64,000 nt of DNA from CADEDV01 sp964596345 (GTDB taxonomy: Bacteria > Bacteroidota > Bacteroidia > Chitinophagales > Chitinophagaceae). The notes beneath the pieces were generated by a model. That model was not told the origin of the DNA. It was given only the letters and a program-made list of their open reading frames with translations, and made no database searches. Positions 53,197-62,154 of this stretch are shown here, in pieces. The position numbers and the translations under genes were made by a program. The stretch spans positions 310,001 through 374,000 of the forward strand of contig CAZQSZ010000001.1 of NCBI GenBank assembly GCA_964596345.1. Direction: 5' to 3'. Position 1 is the first letter of the stretch. Each line of letters opens with the position of its first letter.

Positions 53197-53904
53197 TTAA
53201 TCGTTGATCCGGATATTAATAATGTAAGTACCCGCCTCCCTGAATTCTATCTCTACATCTTCTGTTCCCATTTTGACTCTCATCCGGATGGGAAAACGAA
53301 CATCTTCAATAATTGATTCCGTTTTTTTTGCATGGTTATCGTTAACATATAACCGGCCATAAGCACCTGTCATGGCTTCTATTTCATCTACTTTAATTTT
53401 GGGCAGCTCATCACTGCTGACAGAACTGGCACCGCCGGATGTATTGGTGATGAAAAAAGTGATCTTATTATAAGGGTCGGTTTTGTATTCCACTTCCACA
53501 TCTGTCACCATCTTGCTTTTATTGATAATGCGGTAAGGATGTTCGTATTTACCAACATACACATCCTTTTTCCAGTAACCTTCCACGATGCTGTCACCCG
53601 CATTCGTTCTTTTATAAAGGAATGTGCCTTTACCGTCTTTGAGTCCTTTGGAAAAACTGCCCCTGAACTCATTTCCGTTCTTCCAGATATAAGTCCCATT
53701 GCCATCCGGCAGACCTGCTTTAAAATCTCCTTCATAGCTATCTGTTCCGGTGGCCTTGCCCTTACCGCTGGCTTTTCCTTTTTTACATTCCCCGGTATAA
53801 GTTCCTTTGAGTTCCGCTTTCTCAACAGCGCAATCCTGGGCTGATATAGTTGCCGAAACCAAAAGAGAAGCAATAGCAGGGAGGATGGCTTTAATTATTT
53901 TCAT
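53197..53904 (-). CDS. Exported MORN-repeat protein
   Basis: The 235-residue protein has a signal peptide (about 1-22, ending ISAQ) and three to four MORN units of the form YxGxxxxGxxxGxG (YTGECKKGKASGKGKA, YEGDFKAGLPDGNGTY, FRGSFSKGLKDGKGTF, and a weaker fourth, VEGYWKKDVYVGKY). An unknown domain follows (about 150-235). MORN repeats mediate contact with membranes or protein surfaces. It is probably periplasmic or surface-located. Function unknown. Confidence 0.85.
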   Translation of the reverse strand: MKIIKAILPAIASLLVSATISAQDCAVEKAELKGTYTGECKKGKASGKGKATGTDSYEGDFKAGLPDGNGTYIWKNGNEFRGSFSKGLKDGKGTFLYKRTNAGDSIVEGYWKKDVYVGKYEHPYRIINKSKMVTDVEVEYKTDPYNKITFFITNTSGGASSVSSDELPKIKVDEIEAMTGAYGRLYVNDNHAKKTESIIEDVRFPIRMRVKMGTEDVEIEFREAGTYIINIRIND

Positions 53905-53981
53905 TAAACAAGGATTAAATTATTTTCAAAATTACCTGTTATAAGAATAAAATAGAGCAGTATGTTGTTAATTTGTAACAC

Positions 53982-55796
53982 ATGATAAAAGATAGCCGCC
54001 ACGTTAGAAAAATATGGTTTTTATTTACGGTGCTGTTGCCCGCTATTCTTCAATCACAACCTTTTACAAATACGGTTCAAAAAGGATATTTCAGGAACCC
54101 ACTCGGTATCCCGATGGAGATCGTCGCCAATATGGGTGAATTAAGAACGAATCACTGGCATATGGGGCTGGATATCAGAACCAATCAAAAAGAAAATCAA
54201 CCCGTTTATGCGGCTGCGGAAGGATATATTACGCATATTGGTATCAGGCCGCAAAGTTTTGGCCGCTATATCATCATCAATCATCCCAATGGACTTTCCA
54301 CATTATATGCTCACCTCAATGATTTTTCCCCCGTACTCGAAGCCTATGTAACCAGGCAGCAATATCAACAGGAGACCTGGGCTATCGAGTTAGATTTCGA
54401 TCCGCAACAATTCCCCGTAAGCAAGGGGCAATTCATTGCTTACAGTGGCAATACCGGTGGTTCACAGGGCCCGCACTTGCATTTTGAAATATTTGATACC
54501 AAAACAACCAAACGGCTTAACCCGTTGCTCTTTGGTTTCCCCTTGCAGGATAATGTGCCACCTGATCTTATTAAACTGGCTTTGTACGACCGCAGCATCA
54601 GCGTGTATGAACAAACGCCCAGGTTATTTACCGTAAAAAAAACGGACAGCGGGTATATCATTCCAAAAATGCCGGTATTGAAAACCGGGTTACAAAAACT
54701 CAGTTTTGGAATACAGGCCTATGATCGGATCAGCGGCTCGAAGAATGCCGATGGTATTTATTCAGCTGAGTTATTTGTTGATGAAAATTCCCAGGTGCGA
54801 TTTATCATTGACAGCATAGATTATGGAGCCACTACTTATATGAATGCACAGATCGATTACAAGCATCGCTCAAATGGCGGAGCTTTCCTGCAGCATCTGA
54901 CAAGATTACCCGGTGACCGGGGAGGTATATACCATCCTGTAGCCGGAGATGGTGTGATTGAATTGACGGATACATTGCCACATCTGATCAGAATTGAAAT
55001 TAAGGATGCGTATAATAATAGTTCACAACTTTCTTTCCTGATCCGGTATGACGAGATTCTTGCCAGTAAAAAAAAGGAGGCGGTAACCGGCCGGCAGTAT
55101 CTTCCCAACCAGGTGAATATATTGGAGAAACCTGATTTTGAGGTGTACCTGCCTGAAGGATGTTTATATGATACTTTGCAACCTCTTTATTACAGGTCAA
55201 ATACAAGTTCATTCTATGCTGTGTCCGGCCTCCACCAGTTAAACGATGCTTCCATACCCCTGCATGATGATATTAAGATCCGTATCAAGCCGGATAAAAT
55301 AATACCTGCAGAACGAAGGGATAAAATAATCATTCAACGAAATGGCCGTGGTGTCTCCAACCGGAAAGCAGAATGGCAGGGGGAATGGCTGGCCGCTTCA
55401 TTTGGTGATCTTGGCACCTTCCAGGCTTTTGCAGATGTGCTTCCTCCCACCATCAATGAATTAGGGAAAGGAGATACGATCGATCTGAGCCCGGCCACAA
55501 GAATAGTATTTACCCCGGCTGATAATTTTGGAGTAAAAAGTTTCCGGGCAGAACTGGACAGCCAGTGGATCCGTTTTACCAATGATAAAAGCCGTAACTG
55601 GATCTATGTATTTGATGAACGATGCCCTTATGGAATCCACCATTTGAAAGTGACGGTTGAAGATATGGTGGGTAATATAACAACGAAGAGCTGGTGGTTT
55701 AAAAAGTATCCCTATACGCCGCCTAAGAAAAAGATACCCGCCAAAAAGAAGAAAATCACAACAGCGAAGAAAAAAACAGCGGCAAAGAAAAAATAG
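53982..55796 (+). CDS. M23-family (LytM-type) metallopeptidase with lysine-rich tail
   Basis: The 604-residue exported protein (signal about 1-26, ending LQSQ) has the M23 catalytic core: HWHMGLD (the HxxxD zinc motif, His60 and Asp64) and GPHLHFE (HxH near 164-166). It probably cleaves peptidoglycan cross-links. A long region after about 190 has several beta-sandwich segments. The last 30 residues are unusual: KKYPYTPPKKKIPAKKKK and similar runs of Lys, Thr and Ala, as in histone H1-like tails, which would bind negatively charged polymers. It is followed by bcp after 22 bases. Confidence 0.93.
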   Translation: MIKDSRHVRKIWFLFTVLLPAILQSQPFTNTVQKGYFRNPLGIPMEIVANMGELRTNHWHMGLDIRTNQKENQPVYAAAEGYITHIGIRPQSFGRYIIINHPNGLSTLYAHLNDFSPVLEAYVTRQQYQQETWAIELDFDPQQFPVSKGQFIAYSGNTGGSQGPHLHFEIFDTKTTKRLNPLLFGFPLQDNVPPDLIKLALYDRSISVYEQTPRLFTVKKTDSGYIIPKMPVLKTGLQKLSFGIQAYDRISGSKNADGIYSAELFVDENSQVRFIIDSIDYGATTYMNAQIDYKHRSNGGAFLQHLTRLPGDRGGIYHPVAGDGVIELTDTLPHLIRIEIKDAYNNSSQLSFLIRYDEILASKKKEAVTGRQYLPNQVNILEKPDFEVYLPEGCLYDTLQPLYYRSNTSSFYAVSGLHQLNDASIPLHDDIKIRIKPDKIIPAERRDKIIIQRNGRGVSNRKAEWQGEWLAASFGDLGTFQAFADVLPPTINELGKGDTIDLSPATRIVFTPADNFGVKSFRAELDSQWIRFTNDKSRNWIYVFDERCPYGIHHLKVTVEDMVGNITTKSWWFKKYPYTPPKKKIPAKKKKITTAKKKTAAKKK

Positions 55797-55818
55797 CAAG
55801 CTGAATTAATAGTATTTT

Positions 55819-56280
55819 ATGGTTACGTTAAAAGAAGGTGATAAGGCCCCGGCTTTCTCCGGCATGGATCAGAATGGGAAGAAGATTTCTTTGTCTGCTT
55901 ACAAGGGAAAGAAAGTGGTGCTCTATTTTTATCCGGAAGATGATACCCCCACCTGCACGATACAAGCCTGTAACCTGCGGGATAATTATGGGTTACTCAG
56001 GCAACATGGTTTTGAAGTGATCGGCGTGAGCCCGGATGATTCCAAAAAGCATAAAAAATTCGAAGCCAAATTTGATCTGCCCTTTACTTTAATAGCAGAC
56101 ACCAGTCATTCCATTTTAGAAAAATATGGTGTGTGGGACCAGAAACAAATGTTTGGTCATAAGTATATGGGTGTGCTGAGAACCACTTTTGTCATTGATG
56201 AAAAAGGAGTGATCCGTAAGATATTCCTGCGGCCTAAAAACAAGGCACATGCAGAAGAAATCATAGCAGCCTCTAAGTAA
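55819..56280 (+). CDS. bcp: Thioredoxin-dependent thiol peroxidase (Bcp/PrxQ)
   Basis: The 153-residue peroxiredoxin has the catalytic stretch YFYPEDDTPTCTIQAC: peroxidatic Cys46 and resolving Cys51, five residues apart as in the Bcp family. It reduces hydroperoxides with thioredoxin. It is 22 bases behind the M23 gene on the same strand and may be cotranscribed. Confidence 0.96.
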   Translation: MVTLKEGDKAPAFSGMDQNGKKISLSAYKGKKVVLYFYPEDDTPTCTIQACNLRDNYGLLRQHGFEVIGVSPDDSKKHKKFEAKFDLPFTLIADTSHSILEKYGVWDQKQMFGHKYMGVLRTTFVIDEKGVIRKIFLRPKNKAHAEEIIAASK

Positions 56281-56289
56281 TTCCCCCTT

Positions 56290-56309
56290 ACTCCCCACTT
56301 TCAGGGAGT
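56290..56309 (+). terminator. Weak hairpin after bcp
   Basis: A 6-bp stem (ACTCCC 56290-56295, GGGAGT 56304-56309) has an 8-base loop but no T-run. It may be a weak terminator or an unrelated hairpin. Confidence 0.35.
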
Positions 56310-56416
56310 GATCTCCCAATTCCGGCGATTGTTCGGGCAATACACTAGGCCCATCTTTGTCCTGTTATTACAACAAGAAGTTCAATCAACAACCTTAACC
56401 TTTAAACTTATCCAGG

Positions 56417-57217
56417 ATGAAAAAAATTAAACAAGTAGCAGCCATGCTGGCTTTATCGTCAGTAATCATCGTTAGCTGCGATAAAGACGAAGATGATGAT
56501 TACAACAACCAGCCCGCTGTTCAATCAACAATTGTAGCAGGTGCCGGCGACAGCACTGCGGTGGCCGGAAAAATGGCAGAGTTCCGTTTGATAATCGGAG
56601 ATCCGCTGAACACGACTCCCAATCAAACATCAGGACGAAGAGAGGTGAACTGGGATGGGGTGCCAGCCGGTTTTACCAATAATACCGGTTTCCCACTTGA
56701 TTTTTTTGGTAAATCAGATGCGGCAGAACCCAATGGAAGGAAAAGAGGATTGATATATGCCAATGACGGAACACTCATAAGGGTTGATAGTACAGACTTC
56801 TCAGAGATCGATCCTTCCTATGCCGGGCAGTTTGAACCTTTTAGCCGCAAACGACTGGTGATTGCAGCCGGAACAAGTGTTTCTGAGATTTTATTTAAAG
56901 TTCCGGGTACGACCACTGATGCTTCGGTAAAAGGCTTTGGTATCGTCTTCGTGGATGTGGATGATGCCAATTCAACATTCATCGAATTCTTCAATGGCAC
57001 AAAGAGTCTAGGAAAATTTAAAGCTCCCGCTGCGGCAGGTTCGGGTAAATTCTCTTTCCTTGGTGTTCATTTCCCTGCTGAAAAGATCACAAGGCTGAAG
57101 ATCACCAGTGGTAATGCTGCATTAGCCGCAGGCGTAAAAGATATAACAGATGGCGGTACAAAGGACCTGGTGGTCTATGATGATTTTCTATACAGCGAAC
57201 CCGTGGCCGTACAATAA
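56417..57217 (+). CDS. Secreted lipoprotein, paralogue A of a tandem pair
   Basis: The 266-residue product starts with a lipoprotein signal (IIVSC, lipidation Cys near 21), then an acidic patch (DKDEDDDYNN). The mature domain contains GDPLNTTPNQTSGRREVNWDGVP (about residues 68-90) and FGIVFVDVDDANSTFIEFFNG. It ends with SFLGVHFPAEKITRLKITSGNAAL and DLVVYDDFLYSEPVAVQ. The GRREVNWDGVP text occurs in a widespread family of secreted proteins whose function is unknown. A paralogue follows 140 bases downstream. It is probably a beta-sandwich, surface-exposed or periplasmic protein. Confidence 0.8.
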   Translation: MKKIKQVAAMLALSSVIIVSCDKDEDDDYNNQPAVQSTIVAGAGDSTAVAGKMAEFRLIIGDPLNTTPNQTSGRREVNWDGVPAGFTNNTGFPLDFFGKSDAAEPNGRKRGLIYANDGTLIRVDSTDFSEIDPSYAGQFEPFSRKRLVIAAGTSVSEILFKVPGTTTDASVKGFGIVFVDVDDANSTFIEFFNGTKSLGKFKAPAAAGSGKFSFLGVHFPAEKITRLKITSGNAALAAGVKDITDGGTKDLVVYDDFLYSEPVAVQ

Positions 57218-57248
57218 TTATGTCATAACAGTGGACGGTTTATATACC

Positions 57249-57281
57249 AAAAGCCCCGCGGTACTCTTACCCGGGGCTTTT
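57249..57281 (+). terminator. Rho-independent terminator between the paralogues
   Basis: A 10-bp stem (AAAAGCCCCG 57249-57258, CGGGGCTTTT 57272-57281) has a 13-base loop and ends in four T's. It lies between the two paralogues, so each may have its own promoter. Confidence 0.92.
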
Positions 57282-57356
57282 CTTATCCCCGTATTCGGTG
57301 ATAGAAAAAACGAGTAACAGGAAAGAAATTTGCGGTTATCAATTAAATTTTATACC

Positions 57357-58115
57357 ATGAAAAAAATATTTCTTCTTTTTATGTCCGCTTCTATAATTGC
57401 AGGATGTGAGAAAAAGGACGGGCAAGATAATCCGGAAGCAATTGTCATTTCTGCATCAGGAGATATATCCCCAAAAGTCAATGAGTTCAGAAATCTTTTA
57501 GGGGATGTGCTGAATACAACGCCGGGACAAATTTCAGGTCGCAGGGAGATCAATTGGGATGCCGTGCCCGACCAGTATAGCAGCGAAAGAATTCCTGCTG
57601 ATTTTTTTAATCCTACCGCACCAGGCTCACCTGCTTCATTGCAAAGGGGTTTTCAGTATTCTGGAGATGTGGATAGCAGGATCAGTGCTAATCTGTTTGC
57701 TGACCAGGAAGCCAGTAATGCCACTGAGTTCACATCATTCAGTGGTGGCAAAACATTTTCTGCGGTCAGCAGTAATTTATGGAATGTTGATTTTGAAGTA
57801 CCCGGCCAGGCTAAAGCAGCCAGCGTAAATGGATTTGGTGCAGTCTTCTCCGATGTGGATATTGCAACGTCCGCAACGATTGAATATTTTTCCGGCAATC
57901 GCAGCCTGGGCATATTCAAAGTGCCGGTAAGAGCTGCGGGCAGTAGCCATTCCTTCCTGGGAGTTTATTTTCCCAATGAAAAAATTACAAGAGTTACGAT
58001 CCGGCAGGGCGATGCGGTAGTTGCTAACGGGGTGAAAGATATTTCTTCAGGTGGCAGCAAGGACCTGGTGATCATGGATGATTTTTTATACAATGAACCT
58101 AAAGCGATTCAATAG
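57357..58115 (+). CDS. Secreted lipoprotein, paralogue B of a tandem pair
   Basis: From the ATG at 57357 the product is 252 residues with signal ending IAGC. It is clearly related to the preceding gene: FRNLLGDVLNTTPGQISGRREINWDAVP, FGAVFSDVDIATSATIEYFSG, SFLGVYFPNEKITRVTI and DLVIMDDFLYNEPKAIQ align one to one. The shared frame is good but identity varies, so the duplication is not recent. It is followed by a terminator and the propeller kinase, 107 bases later. Confidence 0.82.
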   Translation: MKKIFLLFMSASIIAGCEKKDGQDNPEAIVISASGDISPKVNEFRNLLGDVLNTTPGQISGRREINWDAVPDQYSSERIPADFFNPTAPGSPASLQRGFQYSGDVDSRISANLFADQEASNATEFTSFSGGKTFSAVSSNLWNVDFEVPGQAKAASVNGFGAVFSDVDIATSATIEYFSGNRSLGIFKVPVRAAGSSHSFLGVYFPNEKITRVTIRQGDAVVANGVKDISSGGSKDLVIMDDFLYNEPKAIQ

Positions 58116-58148
58116 CATTTATAGCGATTTACAGTTTGGTTTAAGTAG

Positions 58149-58178
58149 CCGTCCCGCCTTGCTGGCGGGGCGGTTTTG
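58149..58178 (+). terminator. Terminator between paralogue B and the sensor kinase
   Basis: A 10-bp stem with one G-U pair (CCGTCCCGCC 58149-58158, GGCGGGGCGG 58164-58173), then TTTTGTTT. It is strong evidence that the kinase starts after it, at 58222, and not at the upstream in-frame ATG (58078). Confidence 0.88.
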
Positions 58179-58221
58179 TTTGCCTGTAACTAATCCGCCG
58201 GGTCTTTCGTATTTTTTCAGT

Positions 58222-61200
58222 ATGAATACAGGACTAAAAAGGCTTGTACTTACAGGAGCATTCTTGTTGTTGTTGTTGCGGGGAGTAGCACAACAACCGG
58301 TTTTGTATTTTAAACAGCTAAGCAGAGCCAACGGGCTTTCCAATAACAAAGTCAATTGTATACTGCAGGATAAAAAGGGGTTTATATGGATCGGAACAGA
58401 TGATGGCCTTAATCGTTACGATGGCAATAATTTTATTGTATTTAAAAATATCCCTGGTCAGTTATCTTCTGTATCCGGCAATACTATCACAGATCTGCAT
58501 GAAGACAAAGAAGGATTGATCTGGATAGCCACTGCAGATGGGGGTATTACACGTTATGATCATCGTTTATCCCCTGATAAGCAGTTCCGCCAGTATAAAC
58601 ACCAGCCCGGTGATAAAAATAGTATCCCGGTAAATATTGTTAATGCATTGCTGGAAGATAGTAAAGGTGATCTCTGGCTGGCTACCAGCGGAAAAGGAGT
58701 CCTCCGGTTTAATAAACAACGGGAAGAGTTTATTCAGCCCAACGGGATAGGGGTGTGGACGATCTATGATATGTGTTTCGACCGGCAGGGACTGATATGG
58801 GCGGGCCGTGAAGGAGGAAGTATTTTAAAAGTTGACCCTGCTACTCTGCAGGTGCAAACGGATCAACGATATGCTAATTTATATGTTTCTCTGCCGCATG
58901 TGGTGGTAACAAAATTATTCAGGGATAGTAAAGAAAATATCTGGTTTGGTTCATGGGATAAAGCTGTTTACCGGCATAATGCTGTAACAGGAACTGAAAA
59001 AAGCTTTAGCAGCAACAGCGATCCTTTCTCTTTCGGAAAAGATGAAGCTATTGCCTTTAATGAAGACAAACTGGGACGAATCTGGATGGGCGGAAAATAT
59101 TCAGGTTTATATATATACGATCCCTTATCGGGTAAATTTTATAATTACAGGCATGACCCGGCCAGAGAAGGAACACTGGGCGACAATAAGGTCAACTGTA
59201 TTTTTATGGATCGCTCAGGAATTGTTTGGCTGGGTACGAATAACGGTATCAGTATTTATCATGCAACTCAACAGCAGTTTGAACAGGAGTTTTTGCCCCG
59301 GCAGAATGACAAACTAGACAAGCCGCTGGTCATCTATGATTTTTGTAAAGAGAAGAATGGTAATCTGTGGATCGGCACGAATAAGGGCCTGTATATCCGT
59401 CACCCGGATGGTAACTACCTGCACCAAAAAATGATATTCAGGGGAACTGAACTTAGCATTACAAGGTTTTATAAAGATGCTGATGGTACTCTTTATATTG
59501 GTACTGATTATTCTTTGTTCAGGTATGACATATCCGGGGGTGACATCAGCATGCTTCCCAATACAGAGAATGATCAGGTGATGTCAAAAATCATTGAGTC
59601 GAGAGTGGTGTCTGTGGTAAAAGATACATTGGATGGTCACCCAGTATTGCTTACCGTTCCTTACGGACACTTCTTTGCCTATTATGATTTTGCAGAACAA
59701 CGCTGGGTATCCCGAAAAGATAGTATAAAGAAAATATTAAGCAGGTATGATATTACTGACAACCTGATCAGGAAGATCGTAAAAACAAGCGACGGAAATC
59801 TGTGGCTGGCAAACGCTAAAAATGGCCTTGTATTATTAAATAAACGGAACCCCGGAAGTATCACTTACAGGAATAACCCTGCAGTGGCTGGTAGCATCAG
59901 TAATAATAATGTCTATGATATCAAAGAGGACAGGATTGGGAATCTGTGGATCAGTACTTACGGAGGTGGTTTGAATTATTTCGACACCCGAAAAAAGGAA
60001 TTCCGGCACTTCAGTTCGGTCAATAACCTGCTGGAGGGACTTGAACTGGATAAATACGGAAATGCCTGGAGTATCAGTAATGGCGGGTTGCAAAAATTTG
60101 ATCCCCGGACCCAAACATTTTCTTCTATTGAATTGCCGGATGTGGAAAAAACAGGCGGGGTCAGGGGATATATTTATAAAGATGAGGAGGGAAAAATGTA
60201 TGTGGCTGGGGATGGTTATTTCATTGCATTTAACCCCGAACGGATCACAATTGAAAAAAAGCAACCGGAAGTCTTTCTGACAGATTTCAGCATTTTCAAT
60301 GATTCTTACTCGCATTTGCTGATGCAAAATGAAATAGCATTGGGCCATACACAGAATTTTTTCACTATTCATTTTGCTGCTCCTTTTTATGCAGCGTCAG
60401 CACCTGTTCAGTATTCCTATATGCTGGAAGGGGTGGATAAGGACTGGGTTAACGCCGGGTCTTCCACCCAGGCACCCTACACCAACCTGGGTGGAGGCGA
60501 ATACACATTTAAGGTAAGGGCCACTACTACACCTGGTAGCTGGAGTGACAAAATAACGACGATGAAAATCCGTATCATCCCCCCTTTCTGGAAGCAATGG
60601 TGGTTCTTTTTACTGGCAGCCATATTGGTTGCCGGAGTGATTTATGCAGTATATCGTTACCGGATTAATGAATTATTGAAACGGCAGGCGATCCGGAATA
60701 AAATAGCACAGGATCTGCATGATAATGTCGGGTCAACCCTCAGCAGCATTTCAGTGTATAGCCAGGTGGCTAAAATTTATAAAGAAAAGAACAGGCAGGA
60801 AGATCTGCAAAGTACCCTGGAAAAAATCAGCAGCACTTCGGGTGAAATGATATCCGAAATGAATGATATTGTATGGGCCATCAACCCGAGAAATGACAAT
60901 ATGGATACCATACTACAGCGGATGGAATCTTATGCCAAACCTTTACTGAATGCACAGGGGATACAGTATAAGTTTGAATATGATGCAAACCTGGTGTGGC
61001 AGAACCTGCAGATGGAAAGCCGGAAAAATTTTTACCTCATATTCAAAGAAGCGGTAAATAATGCCGTGAAATATTCTGGTTGTAAATACCTGTTCGTGAA
61101 AGTGGAAAAAAGACAGCATTACATTACATTGACCATAAGAGATGATGGAAAAGGGTTTGACCTGGCTGAAGCTGCTGCTAAGGCAAACAGTTCCCTGTCT

Positions 61201-61314
61201 GGTAACGGTCTGCGAAACATGCAAATGAGGGCCAAGGAGATGAAAGGCAATGTTTTGATCAACAGCAAACCGGGTGAAGGAACAACCATAGAACTTAGAT
61301 TCCCTGCAGCGTAA
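58222..61314 (+). CDS. Propeller-type sensor histidine kinase
   Basis: The 1030-residue protein begins at the ATG at 58222 with a signal peptide (ending GVAQ). Two seven-blade two-component-regulator propellers (about 30-700) consist of repeats with GLSNNKVNCILQDKKGFIWIGTDDGLNRYDG and variants. A Y_Y_Y domain (about 713-783) and one membrane helix (about 792-815) come next. Then HisKA_3 (QDLHDNVGSTLSS, phospho-acceptor near His833) and HATPase (NNAVKYSG, RDDGKGFDL, GNGLRNMQMRAKEM). It is the Bacteroidota one-helix hybrid-type layout without an attached receiver. The regulator gene follows. The periplasmic input probably binds a glycan or other surface-derived ligand. Confidence 0.95.
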   Translation: MNTGLKRLVLTGAFLLLLLRGVAQQPVLYFKQLSRANGLSNNKVNCILQDKKGFIWIGTDDGLNRYDGNNFIVFKNIPGQLSSVSGNTITDLHEDKEGLIWIATADGGITRYDHRLSPDKQFRQYKHQPGDKNSIPVNIVNALLEDSKGDLWLATSGKGVLRFNKQREEFIQPNGIGVWTIYDMCFDRQGLIWAGREGGSILKVDPATLQVQTDQRYANLYVSLPHVVVTKLFRDSKENIWFGSWDKAVYRHNAVTGTEKSFSSNSDPFSFGKDEAIAFNEDKLGRIWMGGKYSGLYIYDPLSGKFYNYRHDPAREGTLGDNKVNCIFMDRSGIVWLGTNNGISIYHATQQQFEQEFLPRQNDKLDKPLVIYDFCKEKNGNLWIGTNKGLYIRHPDGNYLHQKMIFRGTELSITRFYKDADGTLYIGTDYSLFRYDISGGDISMLPNTENDQVMSKIIESRVVSVVKDTLDGHPVLLTVPYGHFFAYYDFAEQRWVSRKDSIKKILSRYDITDNLIRKIVKTSDGNLWLANAKNGLVLLNKRNPGSITYRNNPAVAGSISNNNVYDIKEDRIGNLWISTYGGGLNYFDTRKKEFRHFSSVNNLLEGLELDKYGNAWSISNGGLQKFDPRTQTFSSIELPDVEKTGGVRGYIYKDEEGKMYVAGDGYFIAFNPERITIEKKQPEVFLTDFSIFNDSYSHLLMQNEIALGHTQNFFTIHFAAPFYAASAPVQYSYMLEGVDKDWVNAGSSTQAPYTNLGGGEYTFKVRATTTPGSWSDKITTMKIRIIPPFWKQWWFFLLAAILVAGVIYAVYRYRINELLKRQAIRNKIAQDLHDNVGSTLSSISVYSQVAKIYKEKNRQEDLQSTLEKISSTSGEMISEMNDIVWAINPRNDNMDTILQRMESYAKPLLNAQGIQYKFEYDANLVWQNLQMESRKNFYLIFKEAVNNAVKYSGCKYLFVKVEKRQHYITLTIRDDGKGFDLAEAAAKANSSLSGNGLRNMQMRAKEMKGNVLINSKPGEGTTIELRFPAA

Positions 61315-61380
61315 AAGCTGTCACCACTTTCGGGGATTGTGGCCGGGAAAAATTAGCAGAACTTTACAGAAACACACAGC

Positions 61381-62028
61381 ATGGGTTTACGTATCGCCAT
61401 ATTTGATGATAATAAAAATATCAGGGAAAGTATCAGTATGTTATTAAATACAGAACCTGATTTTACCCTCGTGGGATCATTCGGGCATGTGCTGGACTGT
61501 GTCAGGGATGTAAGGGAATCAAAGCCTGATGTGGTGCTGATGGATATCGAAATGCCGGGTATGACAGGCATTGAAGCTGTTAAAGCGATTAAAAAGGAAT
61601 TCCCCCAGGTGCAGATCCTGATGCAAACGGTATTTGAAGATGATGACCGTGTGTTTGATTCGATCTGCGCCGGCGCTTCAGGATATATCCTGAAGAATTT
61701 CCTGAATACCAAGCTGGTGGATGCGATCCGGGAATTGCAATATGGTGGTTCACCCATGAGTCCGTCGGTGGCCCGCAAAGTACTCAACAAAATGCAGTCT
61801 GTTTCTTCGGTGATCATGCCAGAGGAAGCACCAGATTATCACCTTACCCCCAGGGAAAAAGAAGTACTGGGCTGCCTGGTCAATGGGCAGAGTTATAAGA
61901 TGATCGCCGCTGAGTTATTTATCAGTTATGAAACAGTCCGCAGCCATGTTAAAAAAATATATGAAAAACTGCATGTGGCTTCACTTACTGAAGTAGTCGC
62001 AAAAGCGATTAATCAAAGAATTGTCTGA
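61381..62028 (+). CDS. NarL/FixJ-type response regulator
   Basis: The 215-residue regulator has a receiver (DD at 9-10, Asp55 in VVLMDIEMPGMTG, Lys near 104) and a LuxR helix-turn-helix (about 150-212, TPREKEVLGCLVNGQSYKMIAAELFISYETVRSHVKKIYEKL). It is the partner of the propeller kinase, with a 66-base gap. Target genes are not known. Confidence 0.96.
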   Translation: MGLRIAIFDDNKNIRESISMLLNTEPDFTLVGSFGHVLDCVRDVRESKPDVVLMDIEMPGMTGIEAVKAIKKEFPQVQILMQTVFEDDDRVFDSICAGASGYILKNFLNTKLVDAIRELQYGGSPMSPSVARKVLNKMQSVSSVIMPEEAPDYHLTPREKEVLGCLVNGQSYKMIAAELFISYETVRSHVKKIYEKLHVASLTEVVAKAINQRIV

Positions 62029-62154
62029 CAAATTAATAGCTCCCCGCTTTCGGTGATACCCGTTGATATGAATGGTAGATATGTTTTACTGAGGTAGTTT
62101 GATTAATACAGGCGGTACAATTATTTTTCATTTTATAAAGAGATTTGTCAAAAA

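Noticed and set aside
58078..58221. Longer start for the propeller kinase
   Set aside because: It would begin inside the upstream paralogue gene and run through a strong terminator; the signal peptide begins at 58222.
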